A stretch of DNA of 64,000 nt from Pedobacter miscanthi (GCF_003315595.1 NZ_QNQU01000004.1:1-64000); one strand, 5' to 3'. Positions 38,029-48,227 are shown, numbered from the stretch's first letter. Notes: a model not told the origin generated them from the sequence alone. Numbers and translations are program-made.

Positions 38029-38862
38029 ATGAAAAGTCCATCATCCATTTTACATTTTACATCTAACATATATACCGCTAAAGTGATGCACCATCGCCTG
38101 GCACCCAAAAAACATTCTTTTTGGTACAGGGTGTATATGTTCTACATTGATCTGGATGAGTTGGATCTCCTTACCCAAAAACTTCGCTGGTTTAGCCGGA
38201 ATAAATTTAACCTTTTCTCCTTTCGTGATGCCGAACACCTGCAATTGCCAAAAGAAAATCCGGATAAAACGAAAAATACGCGCCAGCATCTGGAAGATTA
38301 TTTAAAAGAAAATGGCGTTGATGGCAGTAATTTTAAAATCAAACTGCTTACCAATCTTAATGTTCTGGGCTATAATTTCAATCCGGTTTCCTTTTATTAT
38401 TGCTTTAATCAGGAGGGTAATCCTGTTTGTTGTGTGGCCGAAATCAGTAATACCTACCGGGAAATGAAGCTTTTTTTCTTCGGGAAAGATGAACTGCATG
38501 GCGATGCCTTTAAAAAAATTACCACCAAATATTTTTATGTTTCTCCATTTATCGATCACGATGATTCTTTCGATTTTAAATTAAAAGTGCCTGGTGATAA
38601 ACTTGATATCAAAATTGACGACATCGATAAGCATGGGAACAAATTTTTTATCAGTACCTTAATGGGAGAGAAAAAGCCTTTAACCAACAGCAGTTTGCTG
38701 CGGTATTTTTTCTCTATACCCTTAATTCCGTTGCAGGTAATGGGCATGATCCATTGGCAGGCCTTTAAACTTTGGATAAAAAAAATACCTTTTCATCCAA
38801 AAGCCGAAAACCCTGAGTTGCAACGCAACGTATATAAACCCTATAAACCACAAATAAAATAG
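38029..38862 (+). CDS. DUF1365 family protein
   Basis: A 277-residue DUF1365 protein: IYTAKVMHHRLAPKKHSFWY at the start, LDELDLLTQKLRWFS, and NFNPVSFYYCFNQEG, the usual core motif. The family is consistently linked to CFA synthases and FAD oxidoreductases in lipid-modifying operons; its reaction is not established here. The first 14 codons lie in a simple repeat (CCATCATCCATTTTACATT). Homology begins after it, so the true start may be internal, for example near 38086. It ends ten bases before the cfa gene. Confidence 0.85.
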   Translation: MKSPSSILHFTSNIYTAKVMHHRLAPKKHSFWYRVYMFYIDLDELDLLTQKLRWFSRNKFNLFSFRDAEHLQLPKENPDKTKNTRQHLEDYLKENGVDGSNFKIKLLTNLNVLGYNFNPVSFYYCFNQEGNPVCCVAEISNTYREMKLFFFGKDELHGDAFKKITTKYFYVSPFIDHDDSFDFKLKVPGDKLDIKIDDIDKHGNKFFISTLMGEKKPLTNSSLLRYFFSIPLIPLQVMGMIHWQAFKLWIKKIPFHPKAENPELQRNVYKPYKPQIK

Positions 38863-38872
38863 ATCAGAGATT

Positions 38873-40111
38873 ATGAATACGCTTATCGCTACCAGAACAT
38901 CAACGGGTTTTTTCGAAAGAGTTGTGCTTAATGCACTTTCTAAAATGACATTGGGAAAATTGGAACTTTCGCTGCCAAGTGGCGAAACGCTGGTTTTTGG
39001 TAACGGTGAACATAAAATTGAAGCACATATACAGGTTAACCATCCCGATTTTTTTAAATCTATCGCCCTTTATGGCGATATCGGTTTTGGCGAAGGTTAT
39101 ACTTCGGGCCTTTGGGATACCACAAATATTACCAACGTAATTAAATGGGTAATCCTGAATATCGAAAACGCACCTTCGGTTACCGGTAGTAAGGTGAAAT
39201 CTATTGCTTTGGGCATTTTTAAATGGGTTAACAAAATTTATCACGTCCGCAGGGCAAACACTTTGGCCGGATCGCAAAAAAACATTTCGGAACATTACGA
39301 CCTTAATAACGATTTCTTTGCTACTTTCCTGGATAAAACCATGACTTATTCCAGCGGTTATTTTAATCCTGAGGATATAAGTTTGGAAGAATCGCAGTAT
39401 GCCAAGTATGACCGCCTTGCAAAACAGTTGAAAGTTAAAGCTACTGATCACGTTCTTGAAATCGGGAGCGGCTGGGGTGGAAACGCAATTTTCTTGGCTA
39501 AAAATTATGGTTGTAGAGTTACTTCGGTTACCATTTCTAAAGAACAACAGAAACTGGCTATGGAGCGCGTTCGTGAAGAAGGATTAGCCGATAAAGTTTC
39601 GGTCATCATTAAGGATTACCGTAAAATTGAAGGTACTTTTGATAAAATTGTTTCCATCGAAATGCTGGAGGCCGTTGGTCATCAGTATTTGGAAACCTAT
39701 TTCGAAAAATGTCAGGAACTTCTAAAACCCGATGGCATTTTTGCTTTTCAGGTCATTACTTCACCCGATTGCAGGTACGATAAACTGCGTAATGGGGTCG
39801 ACTGGATACAGAAACATATTTTTCCCGGTTCGCTACTACCTTCCGTAGCCGCCATGAACAAAGCAATAAATGAAACCGGCGATTTAACTTTGGTTGATTT
39901 AAAAGATATGGGACTTGATTATGCCCGCACCCTTCATTTATGGTTCATCGAATTCAATAAAAATCTTGATAAGGTAAAAGCATTGGGTTTTGATGACACC
40001 TTTATCCGTAAATGGAATTATTACCTGAACTATTGTGAAGCTGCTTTCGCCATGCGGAATATTAATGTAATGCAGATGGTGTATTCCAGACCGAATAATA
40101 TATCACGATAG
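38873..40111 (+). CDS. cfa: Cyclopropane-fatty-acyl-phospholipid synthase
   Basis: A 412-residue Cfa with both the lipid-binding N-terminal domain (about 1-130) and the catalytic domain. Motifs are SEHYDLNNDFFATFLDKTMTY, VLEIGSGWGGNAIFLA (SAM loop), and KIVSIEMLEAVGHQY. The end WNYYLNYCEAAFAMRNINVM fits. It adds a methylene bridge to unsaturated phospholipid chains using SAM. It is the last gene of the cluster and the best-matched true cyclopropane synthase in it. Confidence 0.92.
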   Translation: MNTLIATRTSTGFFERVVLNALSKMTLGKLELSLPSGETLVFGNGEHKIEAHIQVNHPDFFKSIALYGDIGFGEGYTSGLWDTTNITNVIKWVILNIENAPSVTGSKVKSIALGIFKWVNKIYHVRRANTLAGSQKNISEHYDLNNDFFATFLDKTMTYSSGYFNPEDISLEESQYAKYDRLAKQLKVKATDHVLEIGSGWGGNAIFLAKNYGCRVTSVTISKEQQKLAMERVREEGLADKVSVIIKDYRKIEGTFDKIVSIEMLEAVGHQYLETYFEKCQELLKPDGIFAFQVITSPDCRYDKLRNGVDWIQKHIFPGSLLPSVAAMNKAINETGDLTLVDLKDMGLDYARTLHLWFIEFNKNLDKVKALGFDDTFIRKWNYYLNYCEAAFAMRNINVMQMVYSRPNNISR

Positions 40112-40190
40112 GGATGTAAGATGTTTTATGTAAGACGGATGATGGGGAATTTCCATTTTCCATTATCCATCTTCCATTTTACATGTCTCC
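40112..40190. repeat. Inverted simple-repeat spacer 4 (lipid cluster end)
   Basis: Left GGATGTAAGATG and ATGTAAGACGGATGATGG, right CCATTTTCCATTATCC and CATCTTCCATTTTACATG. This is the same family as the spacers between the upstream genes. Confidence 0.6.
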
Positions 40191-40233
40191 TTTTACCGAT
40201 AAAACCACATCATTCACCGAATAAAATATAGAG

Positions 40234-40261
40234 TTGGAATAAAAAGTATAGCGTATAATTG
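40234..40261 (+). promoter_or_regulatory. Possible promoter for TonB receptor
   Basis: TATAATTG (40254-40261) matches TAnnTTTG at all but one position; TTG lies 17 bp upstream (40234-40236). The ATG at 40312 is 50 bp downstream. Confidence 0.4.
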
Positions 40262-40311
40262 TAACAAATTGCATCTTGCGCAGACTAATTACAAAAAGAC
40301 TAACTCTTAAC

Positions 40312-42741
40312 ATGAAAAAACTTTTACTATTAACGTTCATTCTTGGAATATTTTTTACCGCACATGCCCAGTTCCCTGGCGGTTTTGGTGGTGGGGCTAA
40401 AAAAGTTACAGTAACCGGACGCATAACAGCAACCATACTCGATTCATTAACAAAAAAACCAATTGATTACGCAACAGTGTCTTTAGTTACGGTTAAAGAT
40501 AACAAATCAGTTAATGGCGGTGTAACCGATGAGAAAGGAAAATTATCCTTACAGAATATTGCTCCCGATTCTTATAAACTGATGATCGGTTTTATGGGTT
40601 ACAAAACAAAAACGGTTTTGGTTACCACAACACCCTCTAAGCTGGATAACAATATCGGAACCATTTATATTTCAGGATCGGAAAATACACTGGCCGATGT
40701 TCAGGTACAGGGTACTAAAGCTGTTATCGAGAATAAAATTGACAGAATGGTTTACAATGCAGAAGCTGACGGAACAAACGCCGGTGGCGATGCAACAGAT
40801 GTAATGCGTAAAGTACCCATGTTATCGGTTGATATCAATGGTAATGTACAATTACGTGGGGGTGCCGTTCGTGTTTTAATAAATGGTAAACCATCAGGTA
40901 CAATGGCCACCAGTGTTGCTGATGCATTGAAAATGATCCCTGCAGAGCAAATTAAAAGTGTAGAAGTAATTACCAGCCCATCTGCAAAATACGATGCAGA
41001 AGGTTCCGGCGGTATTATTAACATCATCACTAAAAAATCAAATGCGCAGGGGGTAAGTGGTACGGTAAATGCATCAGCAGGTACCCGTCAGAATAATGGC
41101 GCCTTTAACTTAACTGCAAAAACTGGCCGATTGAGTGTGAATACAGCTTTGGGTGGAAACTTTGCCTACGCTCAGAATTCACGGGTTGTAATATCCAATA
41201 TCACAAGGGTTGATAATGTTGTTGTAAACGATGTGCTCCAGGATGGTTATTCGAAATGGAGCAGGGAAGGCTTAAACGGAAGTTTAGGCGTAGATTATGA
41301 TTTTAATGCCTACAACAATATCAGTTCAAACATAAAATTTAATAGCTTCTCTAATGGCGGTCCTGGCGAATCATCTTTCTTTACCAATGGTGTAAAACAA
41401 ATAAACATCAGCGACATGGACATGACTTTCAGAAACATGGATTGGAATGTTGATTACAAAAAAACAACTAAAAAAGAGGGCGAAGAATTCTCAATTTCCG
41501 GCCAGTTATCTACAGGAAGAACTCCACAAAATTTTAGTAATACTTTTATTCCTGCGGGCGCTACATCGGGAAAGGCGATTGAAAGAAGTAATACGAGTAA
41601 AAACAATGAATACACCATCCAAACAGATTATACTTATCCGTTTACTAAAAATTCAATCTTAGAAGTTGGTGCTAAAGGTATTTTCCGGACTATTAAAAGC
41701 CAGTTCGATGTATCGGCCCAGGATTTTGATTACAGCCAAGATGTTGCCGCTGCTTATGGTGTAATGAGTTTCAACCTGACTAAAAAATTGAAATTTAAAG
41801 GTGGTTTAAGAGCAGAATATACGTCGATTAGCTTCAATACAAAGGCTAACGGTATTCAAAAAAATGATTATCTGAACTTGTTCCCAAGTGCAATTTTATC
41901 TGAAACCTTAAAGGGAAATGCAACGTTAAAATTAAGTTACAATCGCCGTTTACAAAGACCAGGTCAAAATTATTTAAACCCTTTCCTAAACGATAGTAAT
42001 CCAATTAACCTCCAACAGGGAAATCCTTACCTTGATCCAGAGTTGAGCGATAACCTGGAATTAGGCTATAGTACTTATATTAAAGGTTCTATAATTAATG
42101 CATCGGTATTTTACCGTAGAACAGGCGGTGTAATTGAGAGCTCATTAACTGCAAATGAGGCTGGTACGCCATTAACTACCTTTATTAACGTTGGTAACAG
42201 CCAGACTTACGGTTTCAATTTATTCGGGTCTTACAATCCTAAACCTAAATGGACCTTAATGAGTAATATTGGCATAAACACCTACGAGGTGAATAATACA
42301 ACAAACAATTTTAGCACCGGCACATTTTTAAACTACAATCTGTTTGCCCGTTCTGCTTACGGATTTGGAAAAGGTTACAATTTTGAATTATTTGGAGTGG
42401 TAAATTCGCCAAGAAGGACCTATCAGGGAAAAACTGATGCGATGATTTTTTACGGTGCCTCGTTTAAGAAAGATATCTTGAATAAAAAGGGATCAATTGG
42501 TGTAAATACTTTAAATCCTTTCACAAAAGATCTTCATATCCAAACGGTAAATAATTCTATTATGAATGCGGTAACTATTAACCAAAGCAGTAACATTTAC
42601 TATCCGTTACGTTCTTTTGGTGTTAACTTTAGTTATTCTTTCGGTAAGCTGAAATTTACAGAAAAGAAAAAAATCAAAAACGACGATATTAAACAAGATC
42701 AGCAGCAAGGTGGCGGTATGGGCGGTGGCGTTCAGCAGTAA
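40312..42741 (+). CDS. TonB-dependent receptor, outer-membrane beta-barrel family
   Basis: A receptor of about 809 residues, with start at ATG 40312 (MKKLLLLTFILGIFFTAHA signal peptide) instead of an upstream TTG. A carboxypeptidase-regulatory beta domain (about 30-110) and a plug (KIDRMVYNAEADGTNAGGDA, VRVLINGKPSGTM) precede the OMP_b-brl_3-type barrel. The tail is Gly/Gln-rich (QQGGGMGGGVQQ). It is not SusC-like and has no SusD partner. The ligand is unknown; such receptors often serve metal or peptide uptake. A terminator follows. Confidence 0.9.
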   Translation: MKKLLLLTFILGIFFTAHAQFPGGFGGGAKKVTVTGRITATILDSLTKKPIDYATVSLVTVKDNKSVNGGVTDEKGKLSLQNIAPDSYKLMIGFMGYKTKTVLVTTTPSKLDNNIGTIYISGSENTLADVQVQGTKAVIENKIDRMVYNAEADGTNAGGDATDVMRKVPMLSVDINGNVQLRGGAVRVLINGKPSGTMATSVADALKMIPAEQIKSVEVITSPSAKYDAEGSGGIINIITKKSNAQGVSGTVNASAGTRQNNGAFNLTAKTGRLSVNTALGGNFAYAQNSRVVISNITRVDNVVVNDVLQDGYSKWSREGLNGSLGVDYDFNAYNNISSNIKFNSFSNGGPGESSFFTNGVKQINISDMDMTFRNMDWNVDYKKTTKKEGEEFSISGQLSTGRTPQNFSNTFIPAGATSGKAIERSNTSKNNEYTIQTDYTYPFTKNSILEVGAKGIFRTIKSQFDVSAQDFDYSQDVAAAYGVMSFNLTKKLKFKGGLRAEYTSISFNTKANGIQKNDYLNLFPSAILSETLKGNATLKLSYNRRLQRPGQNYLNPFLNDSNPINLQQGNPYLDPELSDNLELGYSTYIKGSIINASVFYRRTGGVIESSLTANEAGTPLTTFINVGNSQTYGFNLFGSYNPKPKWTLMSNIGINTYEVNNTTNNFSTGTFLNYNLFARSAYGFGKGYNFELFGVVNSPRRTYQGKTDAMIFYGASFKKDILNKKGSIGVNTLNPFTKDLHIQTVNNSIMNAVTINQSSNIYYPLRSFGVNFSYSFGKLKFTEKKKIKNDDIKQDQQQGGGMGGGVQQ

Positions 42742-42762
42742 AACCCAATCTTAATATACATT

Positions 42763-42797
42763 TTAAAGTCTTTCCAATTATCTGGAAAGACTTTTTT
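42763..42797 (+). terminator. Terminator after TonB receptor
   Basis: AAAGTCTTTCCA (42765-42776) / TGGAAAGACTTT stem with ATTATC loop and T-run. Confidence 0.85.
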
Positions 42798-43604
42798 GTT
42801 TTAGACATTATTTCTTAGATGAGCTCAAGTGACTTAAGTTGGTCACATAAAAGCAGGTTGTATTTATTCCTATAACACTCTCTTTTAACCTAAGTTTGAT
42901 AATTATTTGTTAAAAATTGTGCTTTAAAAGCGACTAGTGCAGATCGATTCGTCATGCTGTCCCGATTCTTACATCGGGATCAGCATCTTTTTAGCATGAA
43001 AAACCCTGAGATAAATTCGATAGCTATCAGATTAGGGTAACGGCTCTGAATCGAAATACCTTATAGGCCTGTGAAACAGACATTGATACTCGAACTCAGG
43101 TTTTTAATTTTTTAGTAATGGAGCTTTGAATTAACTTGAGCAAGTTGCCTTAAGTTTTTACCACTCGAGTCACCTGAGAACACCTTAGCAGGTTTACGGG
43201 TTTGATACAAAGTAAGCTCACATATCATTTCTATCTTAGCTGAACGAATATCTTATGTTCACAAAAATCTAAACGCTTCTTGTTATTGCAATATTCTTTC
43301 TACTGTTTTATTGCTAAATCTCTTTTTATATGGTTATCAGCTTTGTTTTCTCTAATTTTTGCTTGTATAAATATGTTGTAAAGCTAAAATTGATCTAAAG
43401 AACAATTATAAAACTGTTTTTGTAAAGTAGGTGGCTTTTTTGCGGTTTTATGATCGTATATTTTGCATGTTTTTGCGGGATAGCCGATTCTTATGTAAAA
43501 AAATACTATATATTTAGCTCCATCTATCATGTTTTGTGCGCGTTTGTAACGCTAAAAGCTTATATTGCATTAACTAACAAATCCTTAACCTAAACAACTG
43601 AGAT
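42798..43604. other. Long gap upstream of susC3
   Basis: About 800 bp without a gene. A family B repeat (42950-43042) lies in the left half, with inverted ATGCTGTCCCGAT / ATCGGGATCAGCAT parts. The right half (43200-43600) is very AT-rich and probably holds the susC3 promoter, but I could not place a convincing one. Confidence 0.5.
42950..43042. repeat. Dispersed repeat, family B
   Basis: GTCATGCTGTCCCGAT with its complement ATCGGGATCAGCAT nearby, ending in a GATTAGGGTAACGG tract, the inverted relative of the ends of the elements at 20922 and 30166. Confidence 0.6.
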
Positions 43605-46600
43605 ATGAGAAAAATCTTTACCTCACTTTTTTTTCTGTGTGTTTTTCTGGCCGGTGTTACCGCAATGGCACAGGTAAAAACTATAACAGGAAAAATCACT
43701 TCAACTGATGACGGCGGGCCATTACCCGGAGTAAGTATAAAAATTAAGGGAACCGCAACAGGTACCTCGACTGATAGTAATGGTGCTTTCACCATTCAGG
43801 CACCTTCGCCAAGCTCGGTACTCGTAATTAGTTTAATCGGGTATAAAACCCAGGAAATTACCGTTGGCAGTAAAACCACGGTTAATGCAGTGCTGGCTTC
43901 TGATGCGCAAGAGTTACAGGAAGTAACCATTTCGACCGCTTTAGGTATCACCCGGCAGGCAAAATCTTTAGGTTATGCGGCACAAACTGTTAATGATAAA
44001 GATCTCAATTTTAATCACCAGCCAAACTTGATCAATGCTTTACAGGGTAAAGTGGCAGGAGCAACCATCTCCAGTACGGGTGGTGGCCCTGGTCAGGGAG
44101 CAAGCATTAAAATCAGGGGAATTAACTCTATAGATCCTAATATTCCAAGTGATCCATTATATGTAATAGATGGAGTACAGATTGATAATACTACCTCAAC
44201 ATTGGGTGCCAATCCTGGAGGAACAGCTTATGGTGCGAGAGGTGTAAGCAATAGGGCTTCGGATGTGAATCCTGAAGATATCGAAACCATCAATATTCTA
44301 AAAGGTGGGGCGGCAACTGCATTATATGGTTTAAGGGGTGCTAATGGAGTGGTTGTAATTACCACAAAAAAAGGCAAGGCTGGCGGATTTAATATTAATC
44401 TCAATAGTACTTATGGCTTTGATAATGTGTTAATCAGCCCTGATGTTCAAACAGAATATACACAAGGTGTAAGAGGTGTTTATACTAATCCGCCTGCAGG
44501 TATCGGACCGGCATGGGGACCAACCATTGCCGAAGCAAAATTGATAGATCCTACACATCCCGACCAGCTGTACGATAATTATAAACAGGCATTTGAAACA
44601 GGGCAACAGATTAAAAATTCAGTTTCGGTTGCAGGTGGAAGCGAGGCAATTAAATTCTTTTCATCAGTTTCTCAACTCTACCAGAAAGGGATGATGCCTA
44701 ACACTGATTATAAAAACTTTTCGGCAAGGTTGAATACCGATTTTACCATCAGCCCTAAACTTAAAGCCTCAGTAAATATGAATTTTAACAATTCTGGCGG
44801 ATATACTTATAGTGCCGACAGATTTGGCGAAGGTTTAGCCTATTGGTCGCCACGCTATGATGTAGCTAATTCTGAGAATCCTGATGGTACACAGGTTTAC
44901 CTGGGAACCAACAATCCAATTTGGGGAACTGCGAACAATAAACTGAAAGGTGATGTAAACCGCTTTATTGGTGGCGCGAGCGTAGTATATGAGCCAGTTA
45001 AATGGTTAAATTTTGCATACCGTTTTGGCGTAGATACTTATAACGATAACAGGATAAGAACCGCCAGAGGCCCCATGTTTACCGGTGAAAATGTATATGA
45101 TAACGAATTTGGTTTTTATGGCGAATACAATACCAAATTCAGGACTTTGAACAGCACATTTGTGGCAACTTTCAGTTCGAAGATAGCAGAAGGATTAAAC
45201 GGTACTTTAAGGGTTGGGCAGGAAGTTTACGATAAACGTGTTAAAGATGTTGGTGTGCTGGGCAGTCAGCTGAGTATTTATAATTTCTTTAACCTTGGGA
45301 ATGCAAAAGTGTTAACACCATCTCAAACCATAACAGAGAAAAGATTGGTTGGTTACTTTGGGGAGGCCACTTTCGACTATAATAATTATCTTTTCTTAAC
45401 CCTTACCGGTAGGAATGATATCACCTCAACTTTACCAAAAGATAACAGATCTTTCTTTTATCCTTCAGCAAGTTTGAGTTATGTATTTTCGGATCATTTT
45501 AAACTTCCAACAGCAATCAGCCAGGCGAAATTAAGATTATCCTATGCCCAGATCGGGAAAGATGCATCAGAATACGCCACCTCTTCTGGTTTTACAAATT
45601 ATATCAATCTGCCAACAGGTACAACTGGCCTAACCATTTCTTCAAATCTTGGAAATCCGACGCTTAGACCTGAATTTACGAACTCCTTTGAGGCGGGTTT
45701 AGAAATGTCGTTCTTTAAAAATCGTTTAGGATTCGACTTCACTTATTATTATTCTTTAAGTAAAGATCAGATTGTACGCGCACAGGTTTCTTCTGCTACA
45801 GGTTATGTTTCATCTTTTATTAATGCAGGAGATATACGAAATAGAGGAGTAGAACTTGTAATTAATGGAAAACCGATTGTTAGTGACCAGTTTAGATGGG
45901 ATGTGAACCTTAACTTATCAGCCAATAGAAACAAAGTATTAACCATGCCAAACGGTATAGCAGAACTGGTATATGGTGCTGCCAGAGGGTATGGGAATGC
46001 GGGTGTAACCATGAAATTGATTGAGGGTCAGCCATATGGAAATATATATGGAAGTTATTTTAACAGGTATTCTCCTCAGGCACAGGATCCGGTATTCTTA
46101 GATAAAAATCTTCCATTATTAATTGGGGCCAATGGCTTTCCTGTAATTTCTGGTGGGCAACAACGATTACTGGGTAACTCACAGCCAGATTATGTTATCG
46201 GTTTAGGCAATACTTTCAGGTATAAACAATTCAGTTTAAATGTGCTTTTTGATGCCCGTCTGGGTTTCGAAAAATATAACTGGCTAGAAGATTTTTATGC
46301 GGCTTTCGGATTACCGGATTATACTGCGGATAGAAGATCGTATAAAGTATTTGATGGTGTATTAGCGAATGGAACGCCAAATACAAAACCGGTTTGGTTG
46401 GGACAAAATACAGTAGACGGGGTAGATTATGGAGAAGGTTATTACCGTGTGTACTATAGAAACGTTTCTGAACCATTTGTTTCCGATGCTTCATGGGTAC
46501 GTTTACGTTCTGCAAGTTTAAGTTATGCACTTCCGGCAAAATGGCTTCCGGCTAAAACAATAAAGTCGGCAAGTTTATCAGTAACAGGAAATAACCTTTG

Positions 46601-46733
46601 GCTTTGGACAAAATATTATGGTGTAGATCCAGAATCCAGTTCTTTTGATTCAGGAAGTAATAACGATGGCTCTGCCGGTTTCACTTACCCAAGTGCCAGA
46701 ACTATTCTTTTCTCTATTAATGTTGGTTTTTAA
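43605..46733 (+). CDS. SusC/RagA TonB-linked outer membrane transporter 3
   Basis: A 1042-residue SusC-like transporter: signal peptide to about residue 23 (LFFLCVFLAGVTAMAQ), carboxypeptidase-like domain (about 25-100), a TonB-box region (ELQEVTISTALGITRQAKS) without the common VVIGYG, and plug DPLYVIDGVQID. The QEVTISTALGI form is more like peptide-associated SusC proteins than glycan ones, by my recollection. There is no STN domain. SusD3 follows after 12 bp and an S9 peptidase after that. Confidence 0.93.
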   Translation: MRKIFTSLFFLCVFLAGVTAMAQVKTITGKITSTDDGGPLPGVSIKIKGTATGTSTDSNGAFTIQAPSPSSVLVISLIGYKTQEITVGSKTTVNAVLASDAQELQEVTISTALGITRQAKSLGYAAQTVNDKDLNFNHQPNLINALQGKVAGATISSTGGGPGQGASIKIRGINSIDPNIPSDPLYVIDGVQIDNTTSTLGANPGGTAYGARGVSNRASDVNPEDIETINILKGGAATALYGLRGANGVVVITTKKGKAGGFNINLNSTYGFDNVLISPDVQTEYTQGVRGVYTNPPAGIGPAWGPTIAEAKLIDPTHPDQLYDNYKQAFETGQQIKNSVSVAGGSEAIKFFSSVSQLYQKGMMPNTDYKNFSARLNTDFTISPKLKASVNMNFNNSGGYTYSADRFGEGLAYWSPRYDVANSENPDGTQVYLGTNNPIWGTANNKLKGDVNRFIGGASVVYEPVKWLNFAYRFGVDTYNDNRIRTARGPMFTGENVYDNEFGFYGEYNTKFRTLNSTFVATFSSKIAEGLNGTLRVGQEVYDKRVKDVGVLGSQLSIYNFFNLGNAKVLTPSQTITEKRLVGYFGEATFDYNNYLFLTLTGRNDITSTLPKDNRSFFYPSASLSYVFSDHFKLPTAISQAKLRLSYAQIGKDASEYATSSGFTNYINLPTGTTGLTISSNLGNPTLRPEFTNSFEAGLEMSFFKNRLGFDFTYYYSLSKDQIVRAQVSSATGYVSSFINAGDIRNRGVELVINGKPIVSDQFRWDVNLNLSANRNKVLTMPNGIAELVYGAARGYGNAGVTMKLIEGQPYGNIYGSYFNRYSPQAQDPVFLDKNLPLLIGANGFPVISGGQQRLLGNSQPDYVIGLGNTFRYKQFSLNVLFDARLGFEKYNWLEDFYAAFGLPDYTADRRSYKVFDGVLANGTPNTKPVWLGQNTVDGVDYGEGYYRVYYRNVSEPFVSDASWVRLRSASLSYALPAKWLPAKTIKSASLSVTGNNLWLWTKYYGVDPESSSFDSGSNNDGSAGFTYPSARTILFSINVGF

Positions 46734-46745
46734 AAAGGAAATAAG

Positions 46746-48179
46746 ATGCAAAAAAATATAAAATACACAATATTTTCAGCTTTTATAGCAATACTAGGTT
46801 TGCAAAGCTGTAAAGATAGCTACTTTGATAAACTGGCTGCCAACCCCAATCAGGTTACCATACCCACATTACCATCGCTATTGGCTACCTCAACTGCAAA
46901 GGCGGGCATAAATAATTATAACGTTGCTAGCGTAATCGTACCTTATGTACAATATACTGCAAACCCCGCGGCAAGCGGAGCAGGTGATACTTATCAGTCT
47001 ATTGATTTTAGTGCCACCTGGGATGCCCTTTATTTTGCGATGGCCGATGCCAATGAAATGAAAAAGCTGGCAGTATCACAAGGATCAAGTGAATATAAAG
47101 GTGTTGCTGATGTGCTTATTGCCTATAACCTGATTATGGTTAACGATCTGTGGGGAAATGCTCCCTTTTCTCAAGCATTTGACGTAACTAACTTTACACC
47201 TAAATACGACAGCGGGCAAGAGGTTTACAATCAAAGCATGGCCCTTGTAGATGAGGCTATTGTAGAACTTGCAAAAACAAATGCAACGGTTAAATTAACT
47301 CCTGCAAACGACCTTATTTATGGTACAACTGCCGCAAACGAACGCGCCAACTGGTTAAAATTTGCTTATGCGCTTAAAGCAAGGTTGTTAAATAAAGTAA
47401 GTAAAACATCAGCTTATAACCCAACTGCTGTACTTAATGCCGTAAGTAACTCTTTTGCCTCAAATGCCGATGATGCAGCGATGGGAAGTTTTGTGATCAG
47501 AAATTTTTGGGCAAGTGTAGCCATTGCTAATGCTTCGCAATCGCTTGGTGGTTGGCTTTCTGAACAATTGATTGATCAACTTAATGGAACTACATATGGT
47601 GTATTCGATCCCAGAATTGCTAAAATAACCGATAAAACCATTAACAATACTTATATCGGTACGGTAAATGGTGCAGGTAACAGGGGTACTGGAGGTAATA
47701 CCACCAAGGATGAATGTTATATCTCAGTAAATTCGCCCTGGACGAGCGCAACATCCCCAATCTTTATTGCAACCTATGCCGAATTAAAGTTTATCGAGGC
47801 AGAGGCCGCTTTGGCAACTGATAAACCAAGGGCTTATACGGCTTATCTTGCTGCAATTGGAGCTAATATGGATAAATTTCAGGTGGCGGCTGCCGATAAG
47901 GCAATTTATCTTGCCGATCCGCGTGTGGCCGTTGGTGCGGCAGCCTTAACCAAAGATCTGATCTTAAAAGAAAAGTATGTGGCAACTTACTTAAATCCTG
48001 AAGCATGGAACGATGCCCGCAGATATGATTATAAGTACAAAGATTTTACGCTTCCGGTAAATGCGGTTTTAACCGATTTTATTCGCCGTTTAGATTATCC
48101 ACAGGGTGAAAGAAGTAAAAATGGTGCAAATGTGCCTGCCGATGTACCCAGAACTTCCAAACTCTGGTGGGATCAGTAA
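46746..48179 (+). CDS. SusD/RagB-like outer membrane lipoprotein 3 (SusD_2 type)
   Basis: A 477-residue lipoprotein with lipobox ILGLQSC (cysteine at about 22). DSYFDKLAANPNQVTIPTLP and NEMKKLAVSQGSSEYKGVAD fit the SusD-like group that lacks the classical SusD N-terminus. The later motif ATYAELKFIEAEAALATDK is the usual TPR-like helix. It partners susC3. The following S9 peptidase gene suggests peptides as cargo. Confidence 0.9.
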   Translation: MQKNIKYTIFSAFIAILGLQSCKDSYFDKLAANPNQVTIPTLPSLLATSTAKAGINNYNVASVIVPYVQYTANPAASGAGDTYQSIDFSATWDALYFAMADANEMKKLAVSQGSSEYKGVADVLIAYNLIMVNDLWGNAPFSQAFDVTNFTPKYDSGQEVYNQSMALVDEAIVELAKTNATVKLTPANDLIYGTTAANERANWLKFAYALKARLLNKVSKTSAYNPTAVLNAVSNSFASNADDAAMGSFVIRNFWASVAIANASQSLGGWLSEQLIDQLNGTTYGVFDPRIAKITDKTINNTYIGTVNGAGNRGTGGNTTKDECYISVNSPWTSATSPIFIATYAELKFIEAEAALATDKPRAYTAYLAAIGANMDKFQVAAADKAIYLADPRVAVGAAALTKDLILKEKYVATYLNPEAWNDARRYDYKYKDFTLPVNAVLTDFIRRLDYPQGERSKNGANVPADVPRTSKLWWDQ

Positions 48180-48186
48180 AGCATTA

Positions 48187-48227
48187 AGCGTTTGGCGGGA
48201 AGCATTATCTAGCTTTCGCCAAACGCT
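48187..48227 (+). promoter_or_regulatory. Hairpin between susD3 and peptidase
   Basis: AGCGTTTGGCG (48187-48197) and CGCCAAACGCT (48217-48227) form a perfect 11-bp stem. Further GCGCCAAACGC and CGCCA pieces follow to 48300. There is no T-run, so it may act in mRNA processing or attenuation rather than as a full stop. Confidence 0.5.
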
